A stretch of DNA of 64,000 nt from positions 1,054,001 through 1,118,000 of the forward strand of contig OY762289.1 of the NCBI GenBank assembly GCA_963665495.1, in the 5' to 3' direction. The translations under genes and the position numbers were made by a program. The notes under the pieces were generated by a model. That model saw only the letters and a list, made by a program, of their open reading frames with translations, made no database searches and was not told the DNA's origin. This document shows positions 8,186 to 16,765 of this stretch, one piece after another. The DNA is from G963665495 sp963665495. Lineage in GTDB: Bacteria > Desulfobacterota > Desulfovibrionia > Desulfovibrionales > Desulfovibrionaceae. The number at the start of each line of letters is the position of its first letter. Within the stretch, counting starts at the first letter, position 1.

Positions 8186-9346
8186 TCAGCTTGCCGTACC
8201 GTTTTGCTTGGGGTGGGTCAGTTTGAAAATGGTCGGCCCGGCAATGCAGGAGATCAGCGCCAGGAGCACGATGGAATCCTTGAGCGCGGTGTTGATGAAT
8301 CCCTGCTGTATGCCGATGGCCGCCGCTGCCACGATCAGGCTCAGTCGGGAAGACAGCAGAGCGCCGGCTCTCAACCCGCTTTTCAGTTCCATGCCCCAGA
8401 AGGGGAATAACATGCAGGGAATAACCTTGACCGCCACGGCGGCAACCAGCAACCCCAGGGTGAAGACCATTCGGTCGAGTCGCAGCGCATTGCCCAGGTC
8501 GAATTCCATCCCCACATAAATGAAAAAAAGCGGGATAAGAAATCCGTATCCTATGGCGGAAATCTTTGATTCCAGTTCTGCTTTTTCCCGAAAAACAAAA
8601 GATACGATACAACCGCCCAAGAACGCGCCCAGGACAGGCTCCAGATGGACCAGTTCGGAAAGGCCGACAAAAAGAAACAGCAGGGCCAGGGACAGCCTGA
8701 CGCCTTCTTCTCCGGCCGTATCCGGCGTCAGCAGACGCTCGGCCTGTTTCGGATACCACCAGGCCAGCAGACGCAGTCCCCACAGCAAAACGGCAAAGCC
8801 CACGAACAGTGGCAACGGGGAAATAAACCGCCAGCTCAGACCGTAGCTTTTCCACAAAACAAAAAAAGTGATTCCGAACAGAGTCAGAAAGTCCGCCAGG
8901 GTGGAAGCCAGGAGGATGGTTTGCCCCAGTGGCGCCGACTGAATGCGCAATTCCCGCAGCACTGTCATTACCAGCCCCAGAGATGTGGTCGAAAGCACCA
9001 GGGCCATAAAAACGCCCTGGCCGAGCAGGGAGGAAAAAAACAGGGCAAGCACAAATGTCGCGCCAAAGAGAACGAACTGAAAAAAAAGCCGGCTTTTACT
9101 TTCTTTCTGAAGCAGACGAAAATCTATCTCCATTCCGGCCAGAAACATCAGTACCAGAAAACCGAGATGGGCCAGGAAGGGCAGCCAGTCTCCCCCCAGA
9201 TTGAGATGCAGAAAACTTTTTCCCAGCGCCACGCCCAGGAGGATTTCCACCACCGAAGCGGGCAGGCGCAGCATGCGGCTCAGACCCGGCAGAAAGGCAA
9301 CTGCCAGAGAAATGATTAACAATGAAATGGCTTGATCGTAATTCAT
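8186..9346 (-). CDS. CPA2-family cation:proton antiporter
   Basis: A 386-residue protein with about twelve hydrophobic segments and the Na+/H+ exchanger domain typical of the KefB/KefC/GerN group. The start 'LLIISLAVAFLPGLSRMLRLPASVVEILLGVALG' region and the 'FLAGMEID' loop are family hallmarks. It lacks the cytosolic TrkA_N domain often fused to KefB/C. That domain is instead supplied by the separate gene 109 bases upstream in the same direction. Predicted role: K+ or Na+ efflux in exchange for protons, under control of the TrkA-USP protein. Confidence 0.88.
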   Translation of the reverse strand: MNYDQAISLLIISLAVAFLPGLSRMLRLPASVVEILLGVALGKSFLHLNLGGDWLPFLAHLGFLVLMFLAGMEIDFRLLQKESKSRLFFQFVLFGATFVLALFFSSLLGQGVFMALVLSTTSLGLVMTVLRELRIQSAPLGQTILLASTLADFLTLFGITFFVLWKSYGLSWRFISPLPLFVGFAVLLWGLRLLAWWYPKQAERLLTPDTAGEEGVRLSLALLFLFVGLSELVHLEPVLGAFLGGCIVSFVFREKAELESKISAIGYGFLIPLFFIYVGMEFDLGNALRLDRMVFTLGLLVAAVAVKVIPCMLFPFWGMELKSGLRAGALLSSRLSLIVAAAAIGIQQGFINTALKDSIVLLALISCIAGPTIFKLTHPKQNGTAS

Positions 9347-9455
9347 GGGCGAACTCTACGACGAATGAAACGCGTACTCGTTATCTATTTCCAGTTTGAC
9401 GTCGATGCCCTGCGGCAGCGAAGCGTATTTTTTTCAATGGGGATGGGGGCGGGGA

Positions 9456-10925
9456 TTATCCCGCCACCACCAGAACCGAACATTCGGCTTTTCGGGTCAG
9501 GTTTTCGCCGATATTGGGGGAAATCAACCCTTTATCCGGATTGCTGCTGCCCACAATCATCAGATCGTGTTCTTTTGACAGTTCCACCAGTTCGCGAATG
9601 GGGTTGCCCTGGCGTACGATGATGTTCAAGGCGACCTTGTGGATTCGGCCCAGCTCTTTGATACGCTCCGTGACCCTGGCAACGCCTTCGCCTTGTTCTT
9701 CGCCGCTCAGAAATTCGGGAACTTCTACAATGCCCACCGACAATTCGGAGCCCAGCTGGCGTCCGAGATCCACGGCAATTTCAAAGGCCAGTTCGGATTG
9801 GGGCGAACCGCTGAAAGGAATGAGAATGCGTTCGTAGGGAACCGTCTGCTTGGCCACCAGGATCGGGCATTGAATTTCATGCGCCAGGCCCATGAGCGTG
9901 GGTTTGACCAGCTGGCTGAAGAACGAGCGCTCGAGCGGGGGCACAACCACCAGCCCGTAAATCCTGTCTTTGGCGAGTTCCCGGATATGTTCGGATATTT
10001 TTTCTTTGGCCGGCTTGGTTTCTATCTGCATTTCCTGAGACATTTCTCCCAGCTCGCCCTGCACGACTTCCAGTTCCTGCGGGCAGAGTACGGTCATGGT
10101 CTTTACCTGCGTATTGCGCGAAAGATACATGCTTTCGGAAATCAGAGGCTTGTGGTTTTTTCCTGTGGCATCGGTGATGGCCACAAGCAGATTAGGGCCG
10201 TACGCCAGAGGAAAATGGGGATTGCCGCATTCGAGCAGCTTGCAGACGCGCTGAAAAATATCCGGTTCGCCCAGAATGATCAGACGGTCATCGGGTTTGA
10301 TAACGGTTTTTTGTCTGGGAAAAATCAGTTTTCCCTGGCGGAAAATACCGCTCAGGCGGCTTTGGGCGTCGGAAAAGTGGGCCGCCCGTTTACCAAGGAC
10401 ACGGAAATGATCCGAAGCCCTGACTTCGTAGACAGCTGCCGGCCCGAGCATCATGGGGGTCACATGCATACGCGGGTCCTGGAGATAGCGGTGGATTTTC
10501 TGCGCCAGAAAAGCGTTGCTGTGGATTACCTCCACGCCGAGGTCGGCCATGCTGCGAGCCGTGCTCGCCTCACGCGCCATGGCCAGTACATGGGGTACGC
10601 CTTTATCCCTGGCGAATTTGGCCACGGCTTCATTGACCGCGTCGCTGTCGGTCAGGGCCAGAACGTATTGATGCCTGTCTATGCCCGCATTACCCAGAAC
10701 TACCGGACTGGACGCATCTGCCACAAATGTTTTGCCCACATTGGGGAACATGCCTGCGAGTTCGTCCAGTACGAGGGGATTCGGATCAATGATGCTGACT
10801 TCCCAGCCGTCGCCCAGGCGCAGGAGTAACTCCCTGGCCAGGCGACCGCCGCCGCAGACCAGCACACGATAGGTGTCGCCGTTTTTTAAATTTGTTGTCT
10901 GAGATATATCTTGTTCGTTCGACAT
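9456..10925 (-). CDS. TrkA-N/RCK_C regulator with two universal-stress domains
   Basis: A 489-residue cytosolic protein. A Rossmann RCK_N domain (VLVCGGGRLARELL, then VSIIDPNP) spans about 20-140, an RCK_C domain about 150-235, and two universal stress protein (UspA-like) units follow, the last ending 'MIVGSSNPDKG...CSVLVVAG'. ATG 10925 has AAGGAG at ideal distance; the longer frame to 11168 has no support. Together with the downstream CPA2 antiporter it looks like a two-gene ion-efflux module, in which nucleotide binding at RCK and USP domains gates transport. The ion and the ligands are inferred. Confidence 0.85.
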   Translation of the reverse strand: MSNEQDISQTTNLKNGDTYRVLVCGGGRLARELLLRLGDGWEVSIIDPNPLVLDELAGMFPNVGKTFVADASSPVVLGNAGIDRHQYVLALTDSDAVNEAVAKFARDKGVPHVLAMAREASTARSMADLGVEVIHSNAFLAQKIHRYLQDPRMHVTPMMLGPAAVYEVRASDHFRVLGKRAAHFSDAQSRLSGIFRQGKLIFPRQKTVIKPDDRLIILGEPDIFQRVCKLLECGNPHFPLAYGPNLLVAITDATGKNHKPLISESMYLSRNTQVKTMTVLCPQELEVVQGELGEMSQEMQIETKPAKEKISEHIRELAKDRIYGLVVVPPLERSFFSQLVKPTLMGLAHEIQCPILVAKQTVPYERILIPFSGSPQSELAFEIAVDLGRQLGSELSVGIVEVPEFLSGEEQGEGVARVTERIKELGRIHKVALNIIVRQGNPIRELVELSKEHDLMIVGSSNPDKGLISPNIGENLTRKAECSVLVVAG

Positions 10926-11179
10926 GCTTGCTCCTTGCCGTGTCATGTATTCGGAATATGGCACGTTAAGGTAATCTTTCGCATAAAATTGGACGACTAG
11001 CCAGTATCTTTCTGCATACGCGCAACAATGAATTTCGGGGGCATGCCATACGGATACTTGAATCTCTTGGCCGGGCTTTGTATAAGCCCCGAATAGCCGC
11101 GCGGCACGGGCGGTTATAGTTTTATCGCAGACCCAGACCCCGTGCGAAACTGACACTGCCATAGCCATACGGAGTTTTT

Positions 11180-11995
11180 ATGACAACCGATATTCAATAT
11201 TCGCAACTGGCGTCGGAAAACCTGCGGACTTTGCGCGCCACGGCACCGCTGGTGCACAATATCACCAACTACGTGGTCATGAATTTCAGCGCCAATGTCC
11301 TGCTGGCCCTGGGAGCATCCCCCATTATGGCCCATGCCAAAGAGGAAATGGAGGAAATGGCTTCCATTGCCGGGGCTGTGGTGCTCAACATCGGCACTTT
11401 GTCCACCCCGTGGATCGAATCGATGGTCCTGGCTGGAAAAACAGCCAGCGCTCTGGGAAAGCCCGTGGTACTCGACCCTGTCGGAGCGGGGGCGTCGAAA
11501 ATGCGTACGCAGGCCGCCTTGCGGATTATTGATGAGGCTGGTGTGTCCGTCATTCGCGGCAATGCCTCGGAAATACTCGCCCTGCGCCAGGCCGGAGCCA
11601 AGACCAAAGGCGTTGATTCCATGCATGGCGTGGATGAAGCGGCGGAGGTGGCCAGGGACCTGGCTGTTTCCAACCAGTGTGTCGTGGCCGTGACCGGTGA
11701 AGTGGATATGGTGACGGACGGAAAAAAAACGCTGCATATCGCCAACGGCCATTCCATGATGCGTCTGGTCACAGGCATGGGCTGTTCGGCTTCTTCCGTG
11801 ATGGGTGCTTTTCTGGCTGTGGAAAAAGACCGGCTTGCCGCATCGGCGGCGGCGCTGGCCTGTTTCGGGCTGGCCGGAGAAAGGGCGGCTGAAAAAGCGC
11901 AGGCGCCCGGAACCTTCGGGGTTGCTTTTATCGACAGTCTGTACGAACTTGCGCCTGACACGCTGGCTGTAAAAGCTGCAATTCGTATCGCCTGA
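11180..11995 (+). CDS. thiM: Hydroxyethylthiazole kinase
   Basis: A 271-residue ThiM. It shows the family opening 'PLVHNITNYVVMNFSANVLLA', the substrate-pocket 'GASPIMAHA', 'LDPVGAGAS', 'IRGNASEI' and the ribokinase-type 'VTGMGCSASSVMGAF' loop, where Cys takes the usual ThiM catalytic position. It phosphorylates 4-methyl-5-(2-hydroxyethyl)thiazole in thiamine salvage. GGAG lies upstream of the ATG. No thiE or thiD follows, and I found no TPP riboswitch in the 254-base leader. It is divergent from the TrkA-USP gene. Confidence 0.95.
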   Translation: MTTDIQYSQLASENLRTLRATAPLVHNITNYVVMNFSANVLLALGASPIMAHAKEEMEEMASIAGAVVLNIGTLSTPWIESMVLAGKTASALGKPVVLDPVGAGASKMRTQAALRIIDEAGVSVIRGNASEILALRQAGAKTKGVDSMHGVDEAAEVARDLAVSNQCVVAVTGEVDMVTDGKKTLHIANGHSMMRLVTGMGCSASSVMGAFLAVEKDRLAASAAALACFGLAGERAAEKAQAPGTFGVAFIDSLYELAPDTLAVKAAIRIA

Positions 11996-12197
11996 TGATT
12001 TGATTATTGGTTGGGGCATCCGCCGTGAGACGTTTTTTGCCGTTGCGTACAGCGTTCATGGCGGATGATCGCATCATAAACGGGCAGGGCTTCGTTCAAG
12101 CCGCTTATGCTGTGTGCTGTTGCATTCAGGGGCCAGACAGACGCAGACCTGCAACTTGATCCTGCGTAACATTCTCTTTCAGAACAGGAATACAATC

Positions 12198-12995
12198 ATG
12201 CTCACAACACTTATTCTTTATGTGGTCCTTGGCGCCTTTGCCGGAGTCCTTGCCGGGCTTCTTGGCATCGGCGGCGGGCTGGTTATTGTGCCCATGCTGA
12301 ACATTGCATTCGAATGGCAGAATTTTCCCAATGAGCACATCCAGCACATTGCCCTGGGTACCTCCATGGCAACCATCATATTTACGTCCATTTCCAGCAT
12401 GCGGGCGCACAACAAACGCAAATCCATCAACTGGGACGCATTCTGGAAACTTACGCCCGGCATTCTCATTGGGACGTTTTTGGGCGCTTCCATTGCCTCG
12501 CTGCTGCCCACCGGTTTTTTGAAGGTATTCTTCGCGCTGTTCCTGTATTATGTCGCCACGCAGATGCTCCTGAGCATCAAGCCCAAGCCCTCGCGCCACT
12601 TGCCGGGCAAAGCCGGAATGATCGGCACAGGCGGCGGCATAGGCATTTTTTCCGCATTGGTGGGCATTGGCGGGGGAACCTTGACAGTGCCTTTTCTGAC
12701 CTGGTGCAATCAAACCATTCATATGGCCATCGGTACGGCCGCGGCCATCGGATTGCCCATCGCCCTGGCCGGATCAGCAGGCTACATCCTCAACGGTCTA
12801 TCCGCCGAGGGCGTCCCCGGACCGCATCTGGGTTTTGTCTATCTGCCGGCCCTGTTCGGCATCATTGTCACCAGCATGCTGACGGCTCCGTATGGGGCCA
12901 AGCTTGCCCACAGCCTGCCGGTGGACAAACTGAAGAAGATTTTCGCCGTCCTGTTGCTGATAGTGGGTACGCGTATGCTTTTGAGCGCTTTCTAA
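12198..12995 (+). CDS. TauE/SafE-family sulfite/organosulfur exporter
   Basis: A 265-residue membrane protein of the TauE/SafE (TSUP) family. It carries two copies of the family's glycine-rich repeat, GAFAGVLAGLLGIGGG near the N terminus and FSALVGIGGG in the middle, and about eight membrane helices. Members move sulfite, sulfoacetate or related sulfur compounds across the inner membrane. ATG 12198 is preceded by CAGGAA. The longer frame starting at 12114 lacks support. A perfect terminator follows at 13050. Substrate is not determinable here. Confidence 0.9.
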   Translation: MLTTLILYVVLGAFAGVLAGLLGIGGGLVIVPMLNIAFEWQNFPNEHIQHIALGTSMATIIFTSISSMRAHNKRKSINWDAFWKLTPGILIGTFLGASIASLLPTGFLKVFFALFLYYVATQMLLSIKPKPSRHLPGKAGMIGTGGGIGIFSALVGIGGGTLTVPFLTWCNQTIHMAIGTAAAIGLPIALAGSAGYILNGLSAEGVPGPHLGFVYLPALFGIIVTSMLTAPYGAKLAHSLPVDKLKKIFAVLLLIVGTRMLLSAF

Positions 12996-13049
12996 ACTGT
13001 TGCGTTTTGCCTGAAACACTTCGGCCACCGTGGCGCCGGAAGTGAATAG

Positions 13050-13083
13050 CCCCGCCGGGAAACTGATTTCCCGGCGGGGTTTG
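13050..13083 (+). terminator. Rho-independent terminator after the TauE gene
   Basis: A perfect 13-bp stem (CCCCGCCGGGAAA pairing with TTTCCCGGCGGGG) closes on a CTGA loop at 13063-13066 and is followed by TTTG. It lies 55 bases after the stop codon and ahead of galT. Confidence 0.85.
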
Positions 13084-13227
13084 TGCGTATAGAGGTTTTC
13101 TGCTATTTTTCACTCCCATTCCCAGGCACTGCGTCAGAAGTCACAGCGGCATTGCCGGAAAGAGCCGATTCCGGAATAGGATGAAAACGTTGCGTATCAA
13201 CAAGAAAGAATTTTTTCAGGAATGCGA

Positions 13228-14286
13228 ATGAGCCAGGAGCAGCCGGTTTTTTTTGATTCTCCGCACCGCCGCTACAATCCGTTGAGCGATGAATGGGTAT
13301 TGGTTTCGCCCCACCGGACAAAGCGTCCGTGGCAGGGGCAGCAGGAAACACCTTCCGGAACCGTTCTGCCGCAATATGATCCGAAATGTTACCTGTGTCC
13401 CGGCAATACGCGCGCCAACGGACAGCAGACGCCTGCATATGAGCAGACCTATGTTTTTGATAATGACTTCGCCGCACTGCTGCCTGACGCCGGATTGCAG
13501 GCTCCGTCCGGAGATCCTCTGTTTCAGACGGAGCCGGAAAGCGGCGTATGCCGGGTGATCTGTTACAACCCGCGCCATGATCTTTCCATGTCTTTGATGA
13601 CGCCCGAGCAGGTGCTGCCGGTCGTATCGGTCTGGCGGGACGAATACGCGTCCTTGGGAGCACGGCCGGATATCGGCTATGTGCAGATTTTTGAAAATCG
13701 CGGTCTGTTGATGGGCTGTTCCAACCCCCATCCGCACGGCCAGATCTGGGCAACCCGCTCGGTGCCGGACATTCCGGCACGGGAAGACCGTTGCCAGGCG
13801 GACTGGCGGCAAAAAAAGGGCGAGTGCCTGCTGTGCGCGTATCTTCTCCGGGAACGGCAACAGGGCGAACGGATTGTGCTGCAGAATGATTCGTTTGTGG
13901 CTCTGGTGCCTTTCTGGGCCGTGTGGCCTTTTGAAACCATGGTTCTGCCAAGGCGGCATACAATTTCGCTGATGGAGATGACGCCGGCGGAACAGGCCGA
14001 TCTGGCCGCTTTGCTGGTGGAGCTGACCGTACGTTACGACAACCTGTTTCAAACCTCGTTCCCGTACTCCATGGGAATGCATCAGGCGCCCACAACAGGC
14101 GCGGAAACCGGCCACTGGCACTGGCACATGCATTTTTTTCCGCCGCTGTTGCGTTCGAGCACGGTGAAAAAATTCATGGTGGGCTACGAGATGCTGGCCA
14201 TGCCGCAGCGGGATCTGACTGCGGAAAGCGCTGCCGCGCGTCTGCGCGAATTGCCGGGAATCCATTATACCAGAAGCGGAGTCTAG
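13228..14286 (+). CDS. galT: Galactose-1-phosphate uridylyltransferase
   Basis: A 352-residue GalT. The active-site motif is H168-P-H170-G-Q172 in 'NPHPHGQIWA'. Zinc-type cysteines C54 and C57 (CYLC) and the late 'HWHWHMHFFPP' strand are also present. It exchanges UMP between UDP-glucose and galactose-1-phosphate. The second ATG at 13228 is chosen because AGGA at 13218-13221 leaves six bases of spacing; the first ATG at 13222 would abut it. galK follows after two bases. No galE is in the window, so the pathway must be completed elsewhere. Confidence 0.93.
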   Translation: MSQEQPVFFDSPHRRYNPLSDEWVLVSPHRTKRPWQGQQETPSGTVLPQYDPKCYLCPGNTRANGQQTPAYEQTYVFDNDFAALLPDAGLQAPSGDPLFQTEPESGVCRVICYNPRHDLSMSLMTPEQVLPVVSVWRDEYASLGARPDIGYVQIFENRGLLMGCSNPHPHGQIWATRSVPDIPAREDRCQADWRQKKGECLLCAYLLRERQQGERIVLQNDSFVALVPFWAVWPFETMVLPRRHTISLMEMTPAEQADLAALLVELTVRYDNLFQTSFPYSMGMHQAPTTGAETGHWHWHMHFFPPLLRSSTVKKFMVGYEMLAMPQRDLTAESAAARLRELPGIHYTRSGV

Positions 14287-14288
14287 CC

Positions 14289-15575
14289 GTGCGCTTGCAA
14301 CAGGCCCTTGAGAATAAAACTTTTGACGCCGATCTGGCCGCTTTGTACGGCGCTGACGCGTTGGAAACACAGCGCAAGCGGTTTGTCCTTTTGCTGGAAA
14401 AATTCCGTACGCGTTATGACTGCGAAGCCGAGGCCATCGTACTGGCGCCGGGGCGGACCGAGCTTGGCGGCAACCATACGGATCATAACGGCGGCCACGT
14501 TCTGGCCGCCGGAGTGCATCTGGACCTGGCCGCCGCGGTAGGGCGTACGGATGACACAATGGTACGGATGCATTCTGAAGCCGTACCCGGAGCCATCGAA
14601 CTATCCTTGCAGGATTTGGCGAAAAGGCAGGAGGAAGAAGGCGGATCCACCGCCCTCGTACGCGGTGTGGCCAGTTATCTGCATGAGAAGGGGCGTACTT
14701 TGGGAGGCTTTCGAGCTGTGGTGGATTCCACGCTGTTGATGGGAGCGGGCTTGAGTTCGTCTGCCGCTTTCGAAGTGCTGACAGGGCGCTGCTTCAGCCT
14801 GCTGTACAATAACAGCCGTCTCACGGACCTGGAGATTGCGGCTGCGGCCAAGTACGCGGAGAATGAATATTTCGGCAAGCCCTGCGGTTTTATGGACCAG
14901 CTTTCCAGCGCAACAGCCGGGGTACTGTTGATTGATTTTAATTCGGCCGAACAGCCTGACGTCACTCAGATCAAAGCGGATATTTCCGGCGCGGGCTATG
15001 AACTTGTGGTTGTGGATACGGGCGTCAGCCACGCCGACCTCACGGACGATTACGCCTCCATTCCGCGCGAAATGCACGCGGCCTGCACAACCGTTGGAGT
15101 GGAGCGCGCCAGGGACCTGACGCCGGACCTGCTGCGCGAGCTGATAGCCAAGGCAGGGCTGCGGGAAGTCGGCGCGCGTCCGCTGCTGCGGGTGCTGCAT
15201 TTTTTGGAGGAGGACAAGCGCGTGCTGCGTATGGCCGCTGCTCTGGAGCAGGGAGATTTCGCAACCTATTTGTCGCTGGTCAACGCCTCCGGAGATTCTT
15301 CCTGGATGCTTCTGCAGAACTGCATCAGTCTTGCCGCGCCGCTGGAACAGCAGATCCCGCTGGCATTGTCCGTCGGTCGCCTGGTACTGCGCGGGCAGGG
15401 TGCTTGCCGCATCCATGGCGGCGGCTTTGCAGGGACCATCCAGGCTTATGTGCCGCGGGAACTTTTCGGGGCGTATCAGGAAGCCATGGAAACGCTTTTT
15501 GGAAAAGACTGTGTGATCCCTCTGCGATTGCGCGTGCATGAATGTACGGGATTGTCTATCGGGTGCTTACTCTAA
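14289..15575 (+). CDS. galK: Galactokinase
   Basis: A 428-residue GHMP kinase. The galactokinase signature appears in a variant form, GRTELGGNHTDHNGGHVLAA, and the ATP-binding loop is MGAGLSSSAAFEV. The C-terminal GHMP motif is 'GACRIHGGGFAGTIQAY'. It phosphorylates galactose for the GalT step encoded just upstream. The start is GTG, two bases after the galT stop, indicating translational coupling. Confidence 0.93.
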   Translation: MRLQQALENKTFDADLAALYGADALETQRKRFVLLLEKFRTRYDCEAEAIVLAPGRTELGGNHTDHNGGHVLAAGVHLDLAAAVGRTDDTMVRMHSEAVPGAIELSLQDLAKRQEEEGGSTALVRGVASYLHEKGRTLGGFRAVVDSTLLMGAGLSSSAAFEVLTGRCFSLLYNNSRLTDLEIAAAAKYAENEYFGKPCGFMDQLSSATAGVLLIDFNSAEQPDVTQIKADISGAGYELVVVDTGVSHADLTDDYASIPREMHAACTTVGVERARDLTPDLLRELIAKAGLREVGARPLLRVLHFLEEDKRVLRMAAALEQGDFATYLSLVNASGDSSWMLLQNCISLAAPLEQQIPLALSVGRLVLRGQGACRIHGGGFAGTIQAYVPRELFGAYQEAMETLFGKDCVIPLRLRVHECTGLSIGCLL

Positions 15576-15615
15576 CAGATTGATATAGCGAAAGAAAAAA
15601 AATAGTAAAAAAAGC

Positions 15616-15644
15616 TTGCTTTTATTTTTCCAGATACGTAAAAG
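15616..15644 (+). promoter_or_regulatory. Promoter of the first tRNA-Leu unit
   Basis: TTGCTT at 15616-15621, a 17-base spacer, then TAAAAG at 15639-15644, 12 bases before the tRNA. The same spacing recurs in the second unit exactly 217 bases downstream, which supports the call. Confidence 0.55.
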
Positions 15645-15656
15645 ACTTTCTTCCGG

Positions 15657-15743
15657 GCCGAAGTGGTGGAATTGGTAGACACGCTAGGTTCAGGGTCTAG
15701 TGCGGGTTTCCGCGTGGGAGTTCGACTCTCCCCTTCGGCACCA
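15657..15743 (+). tRNA. tRNA-Leu (anticodon CAG), copy 1
   Basis: An 87-base class II tRNA. The acceptor stem GCCGAAG pairs with CTTCGGC, followed by A and an encoded CCA. The anticodon stem CTAGG/TCTAG holds the loop TTCAGGG, giving anticodon CAG, which reads CUG. The long variable arm (TGCGGGTTTCCGCG) and T loop GTTCGACTC fit tRNA-Leu. It is followed by its own terminator and is identical to copy 2. Confidence 0.96.
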
Positions 15744-15753
15744 CCAAATTTCT

Positions 15754-15786
15754 GGGGTTGCTTCTGAAAAGAGGCAACCCCTTTTT
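15754..15786 (+). terminator. Terminator of tRNA-Leu copy 1
   Basis: GGGGTTGC pairs with GCAACCCC around a 12-base loop and is followed by TTTTT. It starts ten bases after the tRNA CCA end. Confidence 0.85.
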
Positions 15787-15832
15787 CTTTGTGTATCCTG
15801 CCAGATAGATTCAAGAAGTTCTCTTCAAACAC

Positions 15833-15861
15833 TTGCTTTTTTTTCTCTAGGTGCGTAGAAC
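15833..15861 (+). promoter_or_regulatory. Promoter of the second tRNA-Leu unit
   Basis: TTGCTT at 15833-15838, a 17-base spacer and TAGAAC at 15856-15861. This is the counterpart of the first unit's promoter, offset by 217 bases. Confidence 0.5.
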
Positions 15862-15873
15862 GCTTTTTTCCGG

Positions 15874-15960
15874 GCCGAAGTGGTGGAATTGGTAGACACG
15901 CTAGGTTCAGGGTCTAGTGCGGGTTTCCGCGTGGGAGTTCGACTCTCCCCTTCGGCACCA
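15874..15960 (+). tRNA. tRNA-Leu (anticodon CAG), copy 2
   Basis: The 87 bases are identical to the first copy, including the encoded CCA. Flanking promoter and terminator are also near-identical, so this is a tandem duplicate of the whole transcription unit and not a tRNA operon. Confidence 0.96.
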
Positions 15961-15970
15961 CCAAATTTCT

Positions 15971-16003
15971 GGGGTTGCTTCTGCAAAGAGGCAACCCCTT
16001 TTT
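15971..16003 (+). terminator. Terminator of tRNA-Leu copy 2
   Basis: The same GGGGTTGC/GCAACCCC stem and T run as in unit 1. The loop differs by one base (CTGCAAAGAG against CTGAAAAGAG). Confidence 0.85.
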
Positions 16004-16035
16004 CTTTGTCGAAGACCCGTCATTACTGCTGCTAG

Positions 16036-16063
16036 AGGAAAAAAAGCCCGCTGATACGCGGGC
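16036..16063 (-). terminator. Terminator of the rrf2 gene
   Basis: Read leftward, GCCCGC-GTATCA-GCGGGC is followed by TTTTTTTCC, about 80 bases beyond the rrf2 stop. On the plus strand an A run follows the stem, so it may also slow readthrough from the tRNA side. Confidence 0.75.
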
Positions 16064-16139
16064 AAAAAAAAGTGCAGCAAGCCTGCGGCTGCAGGCTCGC
16101 TGTTTAATAGTAAAGCGGGAAAGTCCGTTACTGTTCAGG

Positions 16140-16577
16140 CTAACAGCAGGGCAGTCCGAGCATGTCGCACTGTTTTACCTGGTTTACCAGGTCCTGAAGC
16201 GAAATCGCGTCCAGTTTGGTGATCATGGACTCTGTGACTTCTGCCCAAACCTTGCGGGTAACGCATTCCGAACTGATGGAACAGACCGACGGGTCGTTAA
16301 CGCACTCGGTGAGAGTCAGATCGCCTTCCAGCAGGCGAACGATTTCCCCGACGGTGATGTTTGCAGGTTCGCTCGTCAGCGTGTAGCCCCCTTTGGGGCC
16401 GCGTTTGCTGCGTACGTATCCGGCTTTTTTCAAAGGCCGTATGAGCTTTTCCAGGTATTTGACTGAAAGTCCGCGCCGTTTGGATATGTCGTCGATACGG
16501 ACCGGCCCCTGTCCATTGTTCAGTGCGATATCCAAGAGCATCCGCAATCCATATCTGCTTCGAGTTGATAGTTTCAA
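16140..16577 (-). CDS. Rrf2-family transcriptional regulator with IscR-like cysteines
   Basis: A 145-residue Rrf2 protein: winged helix at about 1-65 (MKLSTRSRYGLRMLLDIAL, then KRGPKGGYTL wing) and a helix with C92, C99 and C105. That spacing (Cx6Cx5C) is close to the Fe-S ligand set of IscR and NsrR. The tail adds C137, C144 and C145 (QCDMLGLPCC), which is unusual. The start is TTG with a full AAGGAGG seven bases upstream. It is divergent from the DsrE-like gene, and a palindrome lies between them. Likely an iron-sulfur or redox sensor; the targets are not proven. Confidence 0.9.
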   Translation of the reverse strand: MKLSTRSRYGLRMLLDIALNNGQGPVRIDDISKRRGLSVKYLEKLIRPLKKAGYVRSKRGPKGGYTLTSEPANITVGEIVRLLEGDLTLTECVNDPSVCSISSECVTRKVWAEVTESMITKLDAISLQDLVNQVKQCDMLGLPCC

Positions 16578-16606
16578 AACCGATCCTCCTTAGGCGGGTT
16601 ATTTCA

Positions 16607-16622
16607 CAACAAGTCGTTGTTG
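16607..16622. promoter_or_regulatory. Palindromic operator candidate upstream of rrf2
   Basis: CAACAA-GTCG-TTGTTG is a perfect 6+6 inverted repeat, 30 bases before the rrf2 start and in the shared control region with the DsrE-like gene. Autoregulation by the Rrf2 protein would explain it. This is inference from position and symmetry only. Confidence 0.45.
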
Positions 16623-16765
16623 GCAAGATATCCCGACATGAAAAAAAAAACTAGACTAAAGAAAGAGGCAGTTTTTGAAAGTCGTGACTTCACATATGAT
16701 TACATGCTATTAGTCGGGCACCCAAACGAAAAAAAGTATTTTCATCTAAAAAAGGAGTGAAATCC

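Larger units (their letters stand above)
15616..16003 (+). repeat. Tandem duplication of a promoter-tRNA-Leu-terminator unit
   Basis: Two units (about 15616-15786 and 15833-16003) are offset by exactly 217 bases in promoter, tRNA and terminator. The tRNAs are identical and the terminators nearly so. The sequence between unit 1 terminator and unit 2 promoter has no counterpart gene. Confidence 0.9.

Noticed and set aside
9639..10829. 396-residue plus-strand frame
   Set aside because: Antisense to the TrkA-USP gene. Its His/Gln/Gly/Phe-rich composition is that of a codon shadow.
10926..11179. TPP riboswitch in front of thiM
   Set aside because: Neither the CTGAGA element nor the ACCTGATCTGG-like block of the thi-box is present in the leader.
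15657..15960. tRNA-Leu pair as an integration site of a genomic island
   Set aside because: Both copies are complete with their own promoters and terminators, no integrase is near, and flanking genes are ordinary.
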